A DNA stretch of 64,000 nt from JANMCE01 sp963791625 (GTDB lineage Bacteria > Actinomycetota > Acidimicrobiia > Acidimicrobiales > Ilumatobacteraceae), in contig CAWBTA010000006.1 in NCBI GenBank assembly GCA_963791625.1, positions 930,001 to 994,000 on the forward strand, given 5' to 3'. Numbering within the stretch: position 1 is the first letter of the stretch; each line of letters opens with the position of its first letter. The position numbers were made by a program, and so were the translations under genes. Positions 35,417 to 44,680 of this stretch are shown one piece after another. The notes beneath the pieces were generated by a model, which had not been told where the DNA came from, did not search any database, and worked only from the letters and a program-made list of their open reading frames with translations.

Positions 35417-36238
35417 GCGTGAGCCTCCCGAAGGGCGTGGCTCACTTCGCCGCAGAGTTTGGTGAACTCAGGGTCAAAGCGCAGATCGTGGTCTCTGGGA
35501 TAGGCGAACGGCACCTTGAACTCGGCGATGATCTTGCCCGGTCGAGCCGACATCACCAGCACTCGGGTGGAGAGGAACACCGCTTCGTAGATGGAGTGGG
35601 TGATGAACAGGGCTGCGAAGCGTTCGATCTGAAACAGGCGCAGCAGCTCGTCGTTCAGGCGTTCACGCGTGATCTCGTCGAGCGCGCCGAAGGGCTCGTC
35701 GAACAGGAACACTTTCGGTTTCAAGCACCAGTGAACGGGCCAGCGATGCGCGCATCTTCATGCCGCCCGACAGTTGCTTGGGGTACTTGTTCTCATGGCC
35801 ACGCAACCCGACCAGGTCGATAGCCTCATTGGAAAGCTGTTTGCGGGTAGCGGCGTCGTGCCCGTGCAACTCGGCCAGCAGCTCGATGTTGCGGCGCACG
35901 GTGCGCCATTGCAGCAGGGTGGCGTCCTGGAATACGTAGCCAATGGAGGAGCGATCGATTGAGCAGGTGCCGTTGGTGTTCGGGGTGAGGTTGGACGCAA
36001 TGCGCAGCAGCGTCGACTTCCCGCAGCCCGACGGACCTACCACCGTCACGAATTCGCCCGGCTTCACGTCGAAGGAGATGTCCTGCAGCGCCTCGGTGCC
36101 GTCGGGGAACGTCATGCCGACGCGATCAAACGTGAGGGCAGGCAGGCCAAGCCCCGGTGGTGGCAGACCCGCGAGCCGACTCTCAGCTGATCCTGTACTC
36201 AACATCATTCCCCTCAACATAGTGAGCGCCCTGATCAC
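35413..36238 (-). CDS. ABC transporter ATPase, SsuB/TauB-type (frameshifted)
   Basis: ATPase of about 275 residues after repair. Walker A is VGPSGCGKSTLLRI, the signature is QLSGGMKMRASLARSL, Walker B is VFLFDEPFGALDEITRE. Between the signature and Walker B the frame breaks near 35726; removing one T turns LVLETES into LVLKPKVFLFDEP. The start is uncertain: 36238 is the longest, with ATGs at 36220, 36208 and 36205 further in. SGGMKMR instead of the common SGGMRQR is a small oddity. It is upstream of, and coupled to, the permease. Confidence 0.88.
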
Positions 36239-36286
36239 GGTGCCCTCCGGAAACGTTAACGCACTGTGAACAGCGCAATCGAAGGA

Positions 36287-37477
36287 TCAGAGCGATCCTG
36301 AGACAATTCCTCCGGCTTTCAGCACTAGCCGGCCCGTCGGACCCATGGCAATCGCCTCCCGCAACGAACCGGTCTTGACCGCCACAAGGTCGGCAACCGC
36401 TCCGACCTCAACGCCAGCAGAGGCCAAACCGAGCGCCCGACGTGAGGCGCTGCTCACGGCGTGCCAGGCTTCGTCAGGGAGAAGGTGCCCGGCCATCACC
36501 ATGAGTGACGCCGTTTCGCAGGGGTCGGCGCGACCCATCGTGTTGAACGGGTCCTGCACGTTGTCGGCCCCCGCCGCAAGGTTGACGCCGGCATTCAGCA
36601 ACGCCCGCACCGCCGTTAGACCTCGGGGCGTTCCGACCGGCAGGCCACGACCCTGAAGGAACAGGTTTGTCTGCGGCAGCGCAATGACGCTTACGCCGGC
36701 CTCGGCTACTTCGGCCGAGATCGCGGCCTGCGTGTGGGCATCCATCATGCCCAGGCTGACGCAGTGGCTGGCCGTGGCACCCCAACGGAAACCGGTGCGC
36801 TTGATCCAAGCTGCGAACTCGCGCAGCTCACCATGGTCGCCCGTGTGTTCGTCCATGTGGAGATCGATTGGACGGCCCATCTCGCCGGCCAGTTCCAGGC
36901 AGTAGCGCTGGCAACGATCGGGCTCAGGGTCGAGGTGCGGACATCCGCCAACCACGTCGGCTCCCGCTTCCATGGCCTCTCGAAGCGCAGAGCGGTTCCC
37001 CGAACCCGCAACGCCCGTGGTCGGCACTGATACGAGCGCGACGACTTGGATATCCACCAGGCCCTGCAGTGCTGACTTCACTCGATGCATCGCCTCCACC
37101 CCAATAGTGCCGATGTCGGCCGAGACGTCGACGTGGGTGCGCAGTGCGGTGACGCCGTTGGCGAGCAGCATGCGGGCGGCGCGTTCGCCGCGCTCGGCAA
37201 TGTCGTCCACGGTGAGGCTCGGTCGGTAAGCCATCCACGCATTGATGGCGCCCATGAGGTCGCCGGTGACGTTGGGGACACGGTCGGCGGTGAGGGCCTT
37301 GTCGAGATGGGCATGTGGCTCAGCCGCTGCCTCTAGCAACAGGTAGCCATGCAGGTCGAGATCATTCTCGCCGAACACCGGATTCAATGAGGACGCAACC
37401 TCGGTCACCTTGCCGCTGCTGATGCGAACGTCCACCGTCCGGCCGTCGGCAAGCAGCGCGCCCTTGAGTCTCGTCAT
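36287..37477 (-). CDS. Cytosine-deaminase-like amidohydrolase
   Basis: Metal-dependent hydrolase of the amidohydrolase superfamily, about 396 residues, close to cytosine deaminase CodA. Metal ligands are visible in EPHAHLDKAL (HxH), DLHMDEHTGDHGE, ATASHCVSLG and GADNVQDPF (final Asp). The start is ATG 37477, preceded by GAGGAG. It is 49 bp upstream of the ABC ATPase and likely leads the importer operon. Family members act on cytosine, isocytosine, creatinine, or N-heterocycles such as triazines; I cannot choose among them. It probably processes the imported compound in the cytoplasm. Confidence 0.87.
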   Translation of the reverse strand: MTRLKGALLADGRTVDVRISSGKVTEVASSLNPVFGENDLDLHGYLLLEAAAEPHAHLDKALTADRVPNVTGDLMGAINAWMAYRPSLTVDDIAERGERAARMLLANGVTALRTHVDVSADIGTIGVEAMHRVKSALQGLVDIQVVALVSVPTTGVAGSGNRSALREAMEAGADVVGGCPHLDPEPDRCQRYCLELAGEMGRPIDLHMDEHTGDHGELREFAAWIKRTGFRWGATASHCVSLGMMDAHTQAAISAEVAEAGVSVIALPQTNLFLQGRGLPVGTPRGLTAVRALLNAGVNLAAGADNVQDPFNTMGRADPCETASLMVMAGHLLPDEAWHAVSSASRRALGLASAGVEVGAVADLVAVKTGSLREAIAMGPTGRLVLKAGGIVSGSL

Positions 37478-37552
37478 TCCCAACTCCTCATCGTCCGAAG
37501 ACACCCAGTATCCCCGACCGGATGCCCTCGGTGCACGATGCCATCCCGGCGC

Positions 37553-38314
37553 TCAGTCCCAGGTGCCTCGTCGCTGCATGACGGTCTTCAAGAGCGCCGG
37601 TCGATCGGTCATGATGCCATCAACGCCGAGATCGAAGAGACGGTCCATTTCCGGCTCATCGTCGATGGTCCAGACGTGTACCTGCATCTCGCGGCTGTGC
37701 ATGAATGCGACAAATCGAGAGTTGACGATCGGGAGTGGTCCCTGCTTCACCGGCACTTGAGCGCAGGCGATCCCGTGCGGAACGGGCATCGGCAAACCGT
37801 GGGCCGCGGCGACCAGTCTGGTGGTCTCCAGGGGCCCGGCCGAGGTGCAGAGCGTCGGTCCGAGCTCTCGCCGCATCGTCTCCAATCGGCTGTCGCTGAA
37901 GGCGCCGATGCACACGCGATCGACAGCATGGTGCTGTTTGAGCGATGCGATCAGCGGAGCGATTGTGTTGTCCTTCTTCGGGTCGATGTTGATGCGCAGG
38001 TCTGGCCAGGCCAGCAGTAGTTCTTCGAAGCGAGGGATGGGTTCGCGTCCGTCGACGAGTGCCTTGGACACTTCGCTGTAGGGCATCTCGCGGATCACGC
38101 CGGTCATGTTGGTGACCCGGTCCAGCTTGCTGTCGTGGAAAGCCAACAACACGCCGTCACTGGTGGCATGCACGTCGGTCTCGACATACCGGTAGCCGAG
38201 GTCCACCGCGTACTGAAAAGCAGGCATGGTGTTTTCTGGTGCTTCGCTCGCGCCTCCGCGATGGGCGAAGGCGAGTGGTGCGTCGTGGTCGAGAAAGGCG
38301 TACCGGGTAGTCAC
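37553..38314 (-). CDS. Glycerophosphodiester phosphodiesterase
   Basis: GDPD family enzyme of 253 residues that releases glycerol-3-phosphate from deacylated phospholipids. The TIM-barrel signatures are LAFAHRGGASEAPENTMPAF, YVETDVHATSDGVLLAFHD (metal and catalytic residues) and VHVWTIDDEPEMDRLFDLGVDGIMTDRP. No signal peptide, so cytoplasmic. The start is GTG 38314, 4 bp inside the acyl-CoA synthetase gene, so the pair is coupled. Lipid recycling would explain the pairing. Confidence 0.92.
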   Translation of the reverse strand: MTTRYAFLDHDAPLAFAHRGGASEAPENTMPAFQYAVDLGYRYVETDVHATSDGVLLAFHDSKLDRVTNMTGVIREMPYSEVSKALVDGREPIPRFEELLLAWPDLRINIDPKKDNTIAPLIASLKQHHAVDRVCIGAFSDSRLETMRRELGPTLCTSAGPLETTRLVAAAHGLPMPVPHGIACAQVPVKQGPLPIVNSRFVAFMHSREMQVHVWTIDDEPEMDRLFDLGVDGIMTDRPALLKTVMQRRGTWD

Positions 38315-39858
38315 GATGCGGCGGCCGCCGCCCAGTACTCATCCTTGAGCAGTCGCTTGTAGAGCTTGCCGGTCGGATGCCGGGGAAGCTCGTCGCGAAA
38401 GTCGATCGAGCGTGGGCATTTCATGGGTGAAAGTTCGGTCCGGCAGAACGCAATCAGTTCCTGCTCCAGCGCTTTCGCCGCGATGGCGTCCGCAGGCATT
38501 TCGACTGGTTGGACGACCGCTTTCACTTCCTCACCGAACTCTTCGTTGGGCACGCCGAACACCGCAACGTCGATCACCTTGGGGTGGGTGACCAGCAAGT
38601 TTTCGCTCTCCTGTGGGTAGATGTTCACGCCGCCCGAGATGATCATGTAGGCCTTGCGGTCGGTGAGGTAGAGGAACTTGTCATCATCGAGATAGCCAAC
38701 GTCGCCGAGCGTCGACCAGCCGTTCGGGCCGCGACTGCCTGCCGTCTTGGCTGGGTCATTGTGATACTCGAACGAGCCGCCGCCTTCGAAGAACACGGTG
38801 CCCGATTGACCGGTGGGCATCTCGTTGCCGTGCTCATCAAGAATGTGCAATGTTCCCGTAACGGCGATCCCCACGGTGCCCGGGTGGGCCAGCCACATCT
38901 CGGAGTTGCAGTACACGAACCCGTTGCCTTCGGTACCCGCGTAGTACTCGTGGAGAATCGGACCCCACCAGTCGATCATGGCCTTCTTGACCGGTACCGG
39001 ACAGGGCGCGGCGGCGTGAATAGCGCATGTGAGCGACGAAACGTCGTAACGATCACGGATTTCCTGTGGTTGCTTCAACATGCGGATGAACATGGTGGGC
39101 ACCCATTGGCTGTGAGTGACATGGTACTTCTCAATGAGGCGCAGCGACTCCTCTGGGTCGAACTGATCCATCACGATGACCGTGCCGCCGATGTCGTGGG
39201 CGGCAAGGCAGAACCGTAACGGCGCCGCGTGGTAGAGCGGAGCGGGGGAGAGGTAGACCGACTCGGCGGTGTAGCCGAACAGGCCGCCCAGCAGCATCAC
39301 AAGCGCTGGAGATGTGCCAAGGGGAACCGGCTTCCACGATTGTGCGACGCCCTTGGGTTTTCCGGTAGTGCCCGACGAATAGAGCATGTCGATGCCCTGG
39401 ACACGATCGGGTAGCGGCTCTGGCGACGCGGCAGCGACCGCGGCTTCGTAGCTGTCGTAGCCGTCGACGGTTCCGTCGATCATCAAGCGGAGCTCGACCT
39501 TGGTTGTACTTGCAACTATATCCGACGCCTGATCGGCTTTATAGAACGAGGTGAGGTACGCCCGGGCGCCACAGTCGTTGACGATGTAGCTCAACTCGCC
39601 CGATGTCAGACGGCTCGAACAGGCGGTGAAAACCAGCCCGGCGTACATCGCGCCCCACACGACCTCAAGGTAGCGGGCGTTGTTTTCCATACAGAGCGCA
39701 ATGTGATCACCGGGCCGGAGCCCGGCGTCGTGAAACACACGGGCGAGGCGGTTGGCACCGTCGTCGAGCCGAGCGTAGGTCACCACTTCTCCGGTCGACG
39801 CCATGATGTAGGCGGCCCGGTCTGGATGGGTTGCTGCGTGGTCCCCTGGAAATCCCAT
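38311..39858 (-). CDS. AMP-dependent acyl-CoA synthetase (FadD-like)
   Basis: ANL-superfamily ligase of 515 residues that activates a carboxylic acid as acyl-AMP and transfers it to CoA. The P-loop is YSSGTTGKPKGVAQS, the A5 region is HEYYAGTEGNGFVYCN, the hinge region has GDVGYLDDDKFLYLTDRKAYMIISGGVNIYPQE, and the C-terminal Lys is in RHPTGKLYKRLL. The start at ATG 39858 is followed by a typical AMP-binding N-terminus (HPDRAAYIMASTGEVVTYARL). The chain length of the substrate is unknown. Confidence 0.92.
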   Translation of the reverse strand: MGFPGDHAATHPDRAAYIMASTGEVVTYARLDDGANRLARVFHDAGLRPGDHIALCMENNARYLEVVWGAMYAGLVFTACSSRLTSGELSYIVNDCGARAYLTSFYKADQASDIVASTTKVELRLMIDGTVDGYDSYEAAVAAASPEPLPDRVQGIDMLYSSGTTGKPKGVAQSWKPVPLGTSPALVMLLGGLFGYTAESVYLSPAPLYHAAPLRFCLAAHDIGGTVIVMDQFDPEESLRLIEKYHVTHSQWVPTMFIRMLKQPQEIRDRYDVSSLTCAIHAAAPCPVPVKKAMIDWWGPILHEYYAGTEGNGFVYCNSEMWLAHPGTVGIAVTGTLHILDEHGNEMPTGQSGTVFFEGGGSFEYHNDPAKTAGSRGPNGWSTLGDVGYLDDDKFLYLTDRKAYMIISGGVNIYPQESENLLVTHPKVIDVAVFGVPNEEFGEEVKAVVQPVEMPADAIAAKALEQELIAFCRTELSPMKCPRSIDFRDELPRHPTGKLYKRLLKDEYWAAAAAS

Positions 39859-39922
39859 AGGCCTGACACTAGCGAGGTGGGCGCCGCCATTGGTTGCGAA
39901 CTACCGTGCCATTGTGGACTCT

Positions 39923-40597
39923 ATGGCGGCTCTCTTCGAGCGATTCACGGAGCTGATGGACGGTGGCCACTGGACGTTGGGTGAGGCCGCGATCCTGCTG
40001 GCCGGCTACCAGCATCCGTCGGTCGATGTCGACGAAACGCTGCAGCAGCTCGACGCGTTAGGCGCCACGGTGACCACGCCGACCCTTGACGGACTCGTGG
40101 CGACATTGTTCGGCGACGGTGGCTTCACCGGTAACACCATCGACTACTACGACCCGGATAACAGCTATCTGCACCGCGTCCTGCAGCGCCGGGTGGGTAT
40201 CCCGATTTCACTTGCCGTCGTGGCGATCGAGGTTGGTCATCGCTGCGGCGTGCCGCTGTCGGGCGTGGGCTTTCCGGGTCATTTCCTGCTGCGCGACAAG
40301 GTGGACCCAACGGTCTTCATCGATCCGTTCGGAGGCGGAACGTACTTGACGGAAGCGGAGTGCGTGGTGTGGTTCCATCGCCTACACCCTGCGGGCGCGG
40401 CGTGGAACCGGAACTTCCTCGAACCCGTTGACAATGCAACCATTCTGACCCGCATGATCAGCAACCTGTTGGCGGTGTACCAGCAGCGGCGCGATCTGGC
40501 TGGTGTGAAGTGGCTTATGAAGCTCCGTTGCTCCCTGCCAAACGCCACCCCGACCGACCAGGCAAACTTCGCCCGCCTCATGTCTCCGCTGAACTGA
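39923..40597 (+). CDS. SirB1/UPF0162-type transglutaminase-like protein
   Basis: A 224-residue protein of the SirB1 (transglutaminase-like, TPR) group. DYYDPDNSYLHRVLQRRVGIPISLAVVAIEVG and GVGFPGHFLLRDKV with DPFGGGTYLTEAEC are the usual motifs, although the Cys seen in true transglutaminases is not obvious in them. I favour the ATG at 39923 (MAALFERFTELMDG); in-frame GTG 39914 and TTG 39890 also exist. Its function is poorly known. It precedes the acyl-CoA dehydrogenase by 46 bp. Confidence 0.82.
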   Translation: MAALFERFTELMDGGHWTLGEAAILLAGYQHPSVDVDETLQQLDALGATVTTPTLDGLVATLFGDGGFTGNTIDYYDPDNSYLHRVLQRRVGIPISLAVVAIEVGHRCGVPLSGVGFPGHFLLRDKVDPTVFIDPFGGGTYLTEAECVVWFHRLHPAGAAWNRNFLEPVDNATILTRMISNLLAVYQQRRDLAGVKWLMKLRCSLPNATPTDQANFARLMSPLN

Positions 40598-40643
40598 AGG
40601 CGCAGGAGGCGACGGAAAGGATACCGCCGAGTAACATAGTGCT

Positions 40644-41846
40644 ATGACCGTCGTCACTCCCGTCGCTACTGAAGAACAGCACATCGTGGACCTCTGTGAC
40701 GAACTGCTGCGTAGGCATCCGCCGACGAGCACCGAAGCTCGAACCTTTCTCGGTCGTCAGTACGACATGGGTCTGGCATGGGTCCACAATCCGATTGGCG
40801 AAGGCGGCCTCGGGCTATCGCCCCGCTTGCAGAAGACCATCAACGAAAGGCTCTTCGCCGCGGGCGCACCGAACCCGGTGAGTCGAAACCCGATCGGTCA
40901 CGGCATGTGTGCGCCAACCGTTGTCACGTGGGGGAGCGAGGCGCAAAAGCAGCGCTACCTTCGACCGCTCTTCACCGGTGAGGAAGTCTGGTGCCAGCTG
41001 TTCTCCGAGCCCGGATCGGGTTCTGACTTCGGTGGTCTGTCGGCCCGTGGCGTACGTGACGGTGACGAATGGATCTGCAACGGCCAGAAGGTGTGGACCA
41101 CGCTTGCTCACCTTTCGAAGTGGGGGTTGCTCGTCGTTCGCACCGACACCGAAGCCGTGAAACACGCTGGTCTCACGGCGTTTGTGGTCGACATGCAGGC
41201 ACCCGGCGTCGAGGTGCGGCCGCTCTTTCAGATGACCGGTGAGGCCGAGTTCAACGAGGTGTACTTCACCGACACCCGCATCCCCGACAGCGACCGCCTG
41301 GGCAATCCTGGCGACGGTTGGCGAGTGTCACTGACAACGCTTATGAACGAGCGGGTCTCCATCGGCGGTGCCATTCCGCAGAAGGGAGCTGGCCCCATCG
41401 CCGACGCCATGCGCGTGTGGAAGGGCCTTCCGGAAGACCAGAAGAATCCAGCCACACGAGATGAGCTGATGAAGTTGTGGATCCGTGCCGAGCTGCTGCG
41501 CCTCACCAACATCCGCGCCTCGCAGAATCGCAAGATGGGCGACCCGGGTCCCGAAGGCTCGGTCGCCAAGCTCGCCATGGCCGAGCTCTACAAGGACATT
41601 TACGCATTTGCGGTCACAGCGATGGGGCCCGAAGGGATGCTGTACCGCGAGTACGAGATGAGTCGCCCCAACACGGCTATGGCCAACGACTACCTGCAGA
41701 AGACCTTCCTTCGCAGTCGGGCCAATTCCATAGAAGGCGGCACGAGCGAAATCATGCGCAACATCCTGGGCGAGCGAGTGCTCGGCCTGCCCGGTGACGT
41801 CCGCGTCGACCGCGACAAGCCCTGGAGCGAAGTGCCGCGTAGCTAG
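40644..41846 (+). CDS. Acyl-CoA dehydrogenase
   Basis: FAD-dependent acyl-CoA dehydrogenase of 400 residues. Motifs include CQLFSEPGSGSDFGGLSARG, NGQKVWTTLAHLSKWGLLVVRT and, near the C-terminus, SIEGGTSEIMRNILGERVLGLP. A relatively long insert (VWKGLPEDQKNPATRDEL) is typical of the longer FadE-like members. RBS-like GAAAGGA precedes the ATG. It converges on the CopD-like gene with a 1-bp gap. Beta-oxidation of fatty or other acyl groups is the expected role. Confidence 0.92.
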   Translation: MTVVTPVATEEQHIVDLCDELLRRHPPTSTEARTFLGRQYDMGLAWVHNPIGEGGLGLSPRLQKTINERLFAAGAPNPVSRNPIGHGMCAPTVVTWGSEAQKQRYLRPLFTGEEVWCQLFSEPGSGSDFGGLSARGVRDGDEWICNGQKVWTTLAHLSKWGLLVVRTDTEAVKHAGLTAFVVDMQAPGVEVRPLFQMTGEAEFNEVYFTDTRIPDSDRLGNPGDGWRVSLTTLMNERVSIGGAIPQKGAGPIADAMRVWKGLPEDQKNPATRDELMKLWIRAELLRLTNIRASQNRKMGDPGPEGSVAKLAMAELYKDIYAFAVTAMGPEGMLYREYEMSRPNTAMANDYLQKTFLRSRANSIEGGTSEIMRNILGERVLGLPGDVRVDRDKPWSEVPRS

Positions 41847-41847
41847 G

Positions 41848-42256
41848 TCAGCGGACATGCAGCAGCACGCCGAGGAACGCCGCTACCAGTGAGCCCAGCA
41901 GCCCGAGTGCGCCACCAACGGCGAGTGCAGCTCTTCGACTTCGACACGACATGCACCGCGGACGCCACACCTGCGATGGCAACCATCACTAGCTTGAGCG
42001 CGAGCGTGATCTGATACGCCGTGGAGGTGTCGGCGACCTTGACCGCTGCGACGTTCCAAATACCCGTGGCGAAGAGCAGTGCGAAGGCCGGCCAGGCGAT
42101 GCGATTGTAGGCCCGCGCCATGGTGCGAGGTGCATCGGGATGCAGCGTTCGCAAGCCGCCGAGCAAACCGGCAAGAGTGATTTGGCCACCCACCCAAACG
42201 GTGGCGGCGAGGACATGAAGAAAGATGCGAACGGTGGAAAGGCTGGGGGAAAGCAC
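41848..42256 (-). CDS. CopD-like small membrane protein (frameshifted)
   Basis: A polytopic protein of about 135 residues after repair. The N-terminus LSTVRIFLHVLAATVWVGGQITLAGLLGGL and the following helices match the CopD-type copper-resistance/membrane family in length and pattern (three to four helices, few charges). The frame breaks near 41945: in the A-run of TCGAAGTCGAAGAGC one base must go to restore the last helix ALAVGGALGLLGSLVAAFLG ending at 41848. The unrepaired frame instead continues with a string of Arg and Trp. Its start is GTG 42256, 12 bp after ispH. Confidence 0.65.
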
Positions 42257-42268
42257 CGCGAGAGCCTG

Positions 42269-43294
42269 TCAGTTCGACAGGGCAGCCAGCACATCGCTGG
42301 CCTTGAGCTTGCGATCATCGAGACCACCGGGCTTCCCACCGAGCAGCACTGACGCGCCGAGGTCGATGGCGTTCTGCAACTCGCGAATATTGCGCGGCGG
42401 CGGAAAGTACTCGTCCTCGTCGGTGACCTTCACGTGCTCGATGCCGTTGATCGGCGCGAGACGAGCAAGTACTGCCTCTACAAGTTCGTCGGGTGCCGAC
42501 GCGCCTGCCGTCACGCCGACGATGCCTTCGAGATCGTCGGGCAGCTCATCGGCTGTGTTGATGCGGTACACCCGATCACAGCCCGACTCGCGACCGAGCT
42601 TTTCGAGGGCGCGAGTGTTGGAGGAATTCGATGAACCGATCACGATCAATGCGTCGCACCGAGGGGCCATGGCCATGAGCGCCGACTGACGGTTGGTGGT
42701 GGCAAAACACAAGTCGCTACGGCCCGGCGTCCAGGCATCGGGGAAGCGGGCAAGCGTGGCGTCCTGCACCGTTGACCAGTCACGATGCGACAGTGTGGTC
42801 TGGGCCAACAGCGCGACGGGCCCGTCGAACTGGGGGAGCGCCAGCACTTCTTCCACCGATTCCACCCGGTTCATTGACTGGGGCGCAACGGCCATGGTGC
42901 CCACTGCTTCCTCGTGACCGTCGTGACCGACATAGACGATCTGGAAGCCCTTGCCCGCCCGGACCTTGACTTCGTGGTGGACTTTCGTCACAAGCGGGCA
43001 CACCGAATCGACCACGTAGCTGCCGGCTCCGTGGGCCGCTTTGACGACCTCGGGAGCCGAGCCGTGGGCCGAGAGCATGATGGGGAAACCCTCCGGAACC
43101 TCGGCGATGTCGTCCACAAAGATCACGCCCATAGCGGTGAAACGGTCGACCACGATCTTGTTGTGAACGATCTCATGAAAGCAGTACACGGGTGGCTCAA
43201 AGCTGCGGACGAGCCATGCGAGAGCTTTGATAGCCATCTCCACCCCGGCACAAAAGCCGCGGGGTGACGCCAGGAGCACTCGGTCAATTGCCAC
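42269..43294 (-). CDS. ispH: 4-hydroxy-3-methylbut-2-enyl diphosphate reductase (IspH/LytB)
   Basis: Last enzyme of the MEP pathway; makes IPP and DMAPP with a [4Fe-4S] cluster. The three cluster cysteines are in SPRGFCAGVEMA (residue about 15), VVDSVCPLVTKVH and DLCFATTNRQSAL. The 341-residue length is normal. The start is GTG 43294. It is divergent from the PDZ/DUF512 gene with only 24 bp between starts (43294 and 43319). IspH products feed the polyprenyl phosphate used in the arabinan genes upstream, although the loci are separate. Confidence 0.95.
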   Translation of the reverse strand: MAIDRVLLASPRGFCAGVEMAIKALAWLVRSFEPPVYCFHEIVHNKIVVDRFTAMGVIFVDDIAEVPEGFPIMLSAHGSAPEVVKAAHGAGSYVVDSVCPLVTKVHHEVKVRAGKGFQIVYVGHDGHEEAVGTMAVAPQSMNRVESVEEVLALPQFDGPVALLAQTTLSHRDWSTVQDATLARFPDAWTPGRSDLCFATTNRQSALMAMAPRCDALIVIGSSNSSNTRALEKLGRESGCDRVYRINTADELPDDLEGIVGVTAGASAPDELVEAVLARLAPINGIEHVKVTDEDEYFPPPRNIRELQNAIDLGASVLLGGKPGGLDDRKLKASDVLAALSN

Positions 43295-43318
43295 ATGGTC
43301 AGGCTACCCTTGACGGTC

Positions 43319-44680
43319 GTGTCTGCCCCTGTTGTCGTCTCTGTCGCGCCCGGTTCCCCGGCCGAACGCGCGGGAGTGCAGGTCGGTGACCAGATTCTGT
43401 CGCTCAACGGCGAAGTTCCCCGTGACGTCTTGCAGTGGCGCTGGCTTGCCGATGAGGCCGACCTCGAGCTCGATGTGCGACGCGGCGGCGCCGAAATCAC
43501 GCTCGACATTCCCAAGAACGCGGGCGAGGCACTCGGCGCGCAGGTGCAGTCCGCGCTGTTCGATCAGGTGCGCACCTGCGACAACCACTGCGAGTTCTGC
43601 TTCATCTACCAGCTGCCCCCGGGTATGCGTAAGAGCCTGTATCTGAAGGACGACGATTATCGCCTGTCGTTCCTGTACGGCAACTTCACCACGCTCACCC
43701 GCTTCACTGAACTTGATCTCGAACGGGTTATCACCGAGGGCCTCAGCCCGCTCAACGTCAGCATTCACGCCACCGACCCTGAGGTACGCACGCGTATGTT
43801 GCGTAATCGTCGTGGGGCTACGAGCCTGCGCTGGCTTCGGCAACTGCTCGATCACGGCATCACCGTGCATGGCCAAGTGGTGGTGTGCCCCGGCGTAAAT
43901 GATGGCGCGATCCTGGACGACACGTTGGCCGGCGTGCTCGATCAGTATCCCGAGTTGGCGAGTGTCGCCGTGGTGCCGCTCGGCATAAGCCGCTACAACA
44001 ACGAGGCTGCAATGCGCGCCCATACGTTGGAAGAAGCCCAGGTCGTGGTGGACACCGTTACCGACTGGCAGGACATCTTTCTGACGGTGCTGGGCAAGCG
44101 CATGGTCTTCGCGGCCGACGAGTACTACTTGCTGGCGCAACGACCTTTTCCGCTGGCCGAGACGTATGGTGATTTCCCCATGCATGAGGACGGTATCGGC
44201 ATGGCCCGCACGTTTGAGCTGGAATTCACGGGTCAGACCGAAGACGTGATCGGGCCGCAGAGCGGCTTCTTTGCCGCCGTCGATGGAGCCCCCGCCGAGT
44301 ACTACCGTGCGCCCCGAGCGCCTGGATCGGTCACGCTGCGCCCAAGCCGCAAAGCGCCCGTCGGCGTGCTCACGAGCACAGCAGGCTCCGCGATTCTGGC
44401 GCCGCTGGTTGGCTCCTTGGACCGAAAAGACGTGCGTCTGATCACAGTCAGCAACGACTTCTTTGGCGGAAACACCTGCGTTACCGGTTTAATGGTGGGG
44501 TCGGACCTGCAGCGAGTGCTGGCCGGTGAGCCCGAAGGGCACCGCTACCTGTTGCCCGATGTCTGTCTGTCTGAAGGCCGTTTTCTCGATGGCCTTACCC
44601 CAGCCGATCTTCCCCGCCCGGTGGAGATCGTGCCAACGAATGGCATCGCGTTGCGCCGTGCCCTGGAAGGAAAGCAATGA
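43319..44680 (+). CDS. PDZ/DUF512 radical-SAM-like protein
   Basis: A 453-residue protein of the DUF512 family. A short N-terminal PDZ-like part (VVVSVAPGSPAERAGVQVGDQI) is followed by the radical-SAM cysteine motif CDNHCEFCFIYQLP, then LYLKDDDYRLSFLYGNFTTLT and a C-terminal DUF512 domain. Function is not known. I placed the start at GTG 43319 because the longer frame from 43295 would leave a single base to the ispH start. It overlaps der by 4 bp, a common arrangement in many actinobacterial genomes. Confidence 0.88.
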   Translation: MSAPVVVSVAPGSPAERAGVQVGDQILSLNGEVPRDVLQWRWLADEADLELDVRRGGAEITLDIPKNAGEALGAQVQSALFDQVRTCDNHCEFCFIYQLPPGMRKSLYLKDDDYRLSFLYGNFTTLTRFTELDLERVITEGLSPLNVSIHATDPEVRTRMLRNRRGATSLRWLRQLLDHGITVHGQVVVCPGVNDGAILDDTLAGVLDQYPELASVAVVPLGISRYNNEAAMRAHTLEEAQVVVDTVTDWQDIFLTVLGKRMVFAADEYYLLAQRPFPLAETYGDFPMHEDGIGMARTFELEFTGQTEDVIGPQSGFFAAVDGAPAEYYRAPRAPGSVTLRPSRKAPVGVLTSTAGSAILAPLVGSLDRKDVRLITVSNDFFGGNTCVTGLMVGSDLQRVLAGEPEGHRYLLPDVCLSEGRFLDGLTPADLPRPVEIVPTNGIALRRALEGKQ

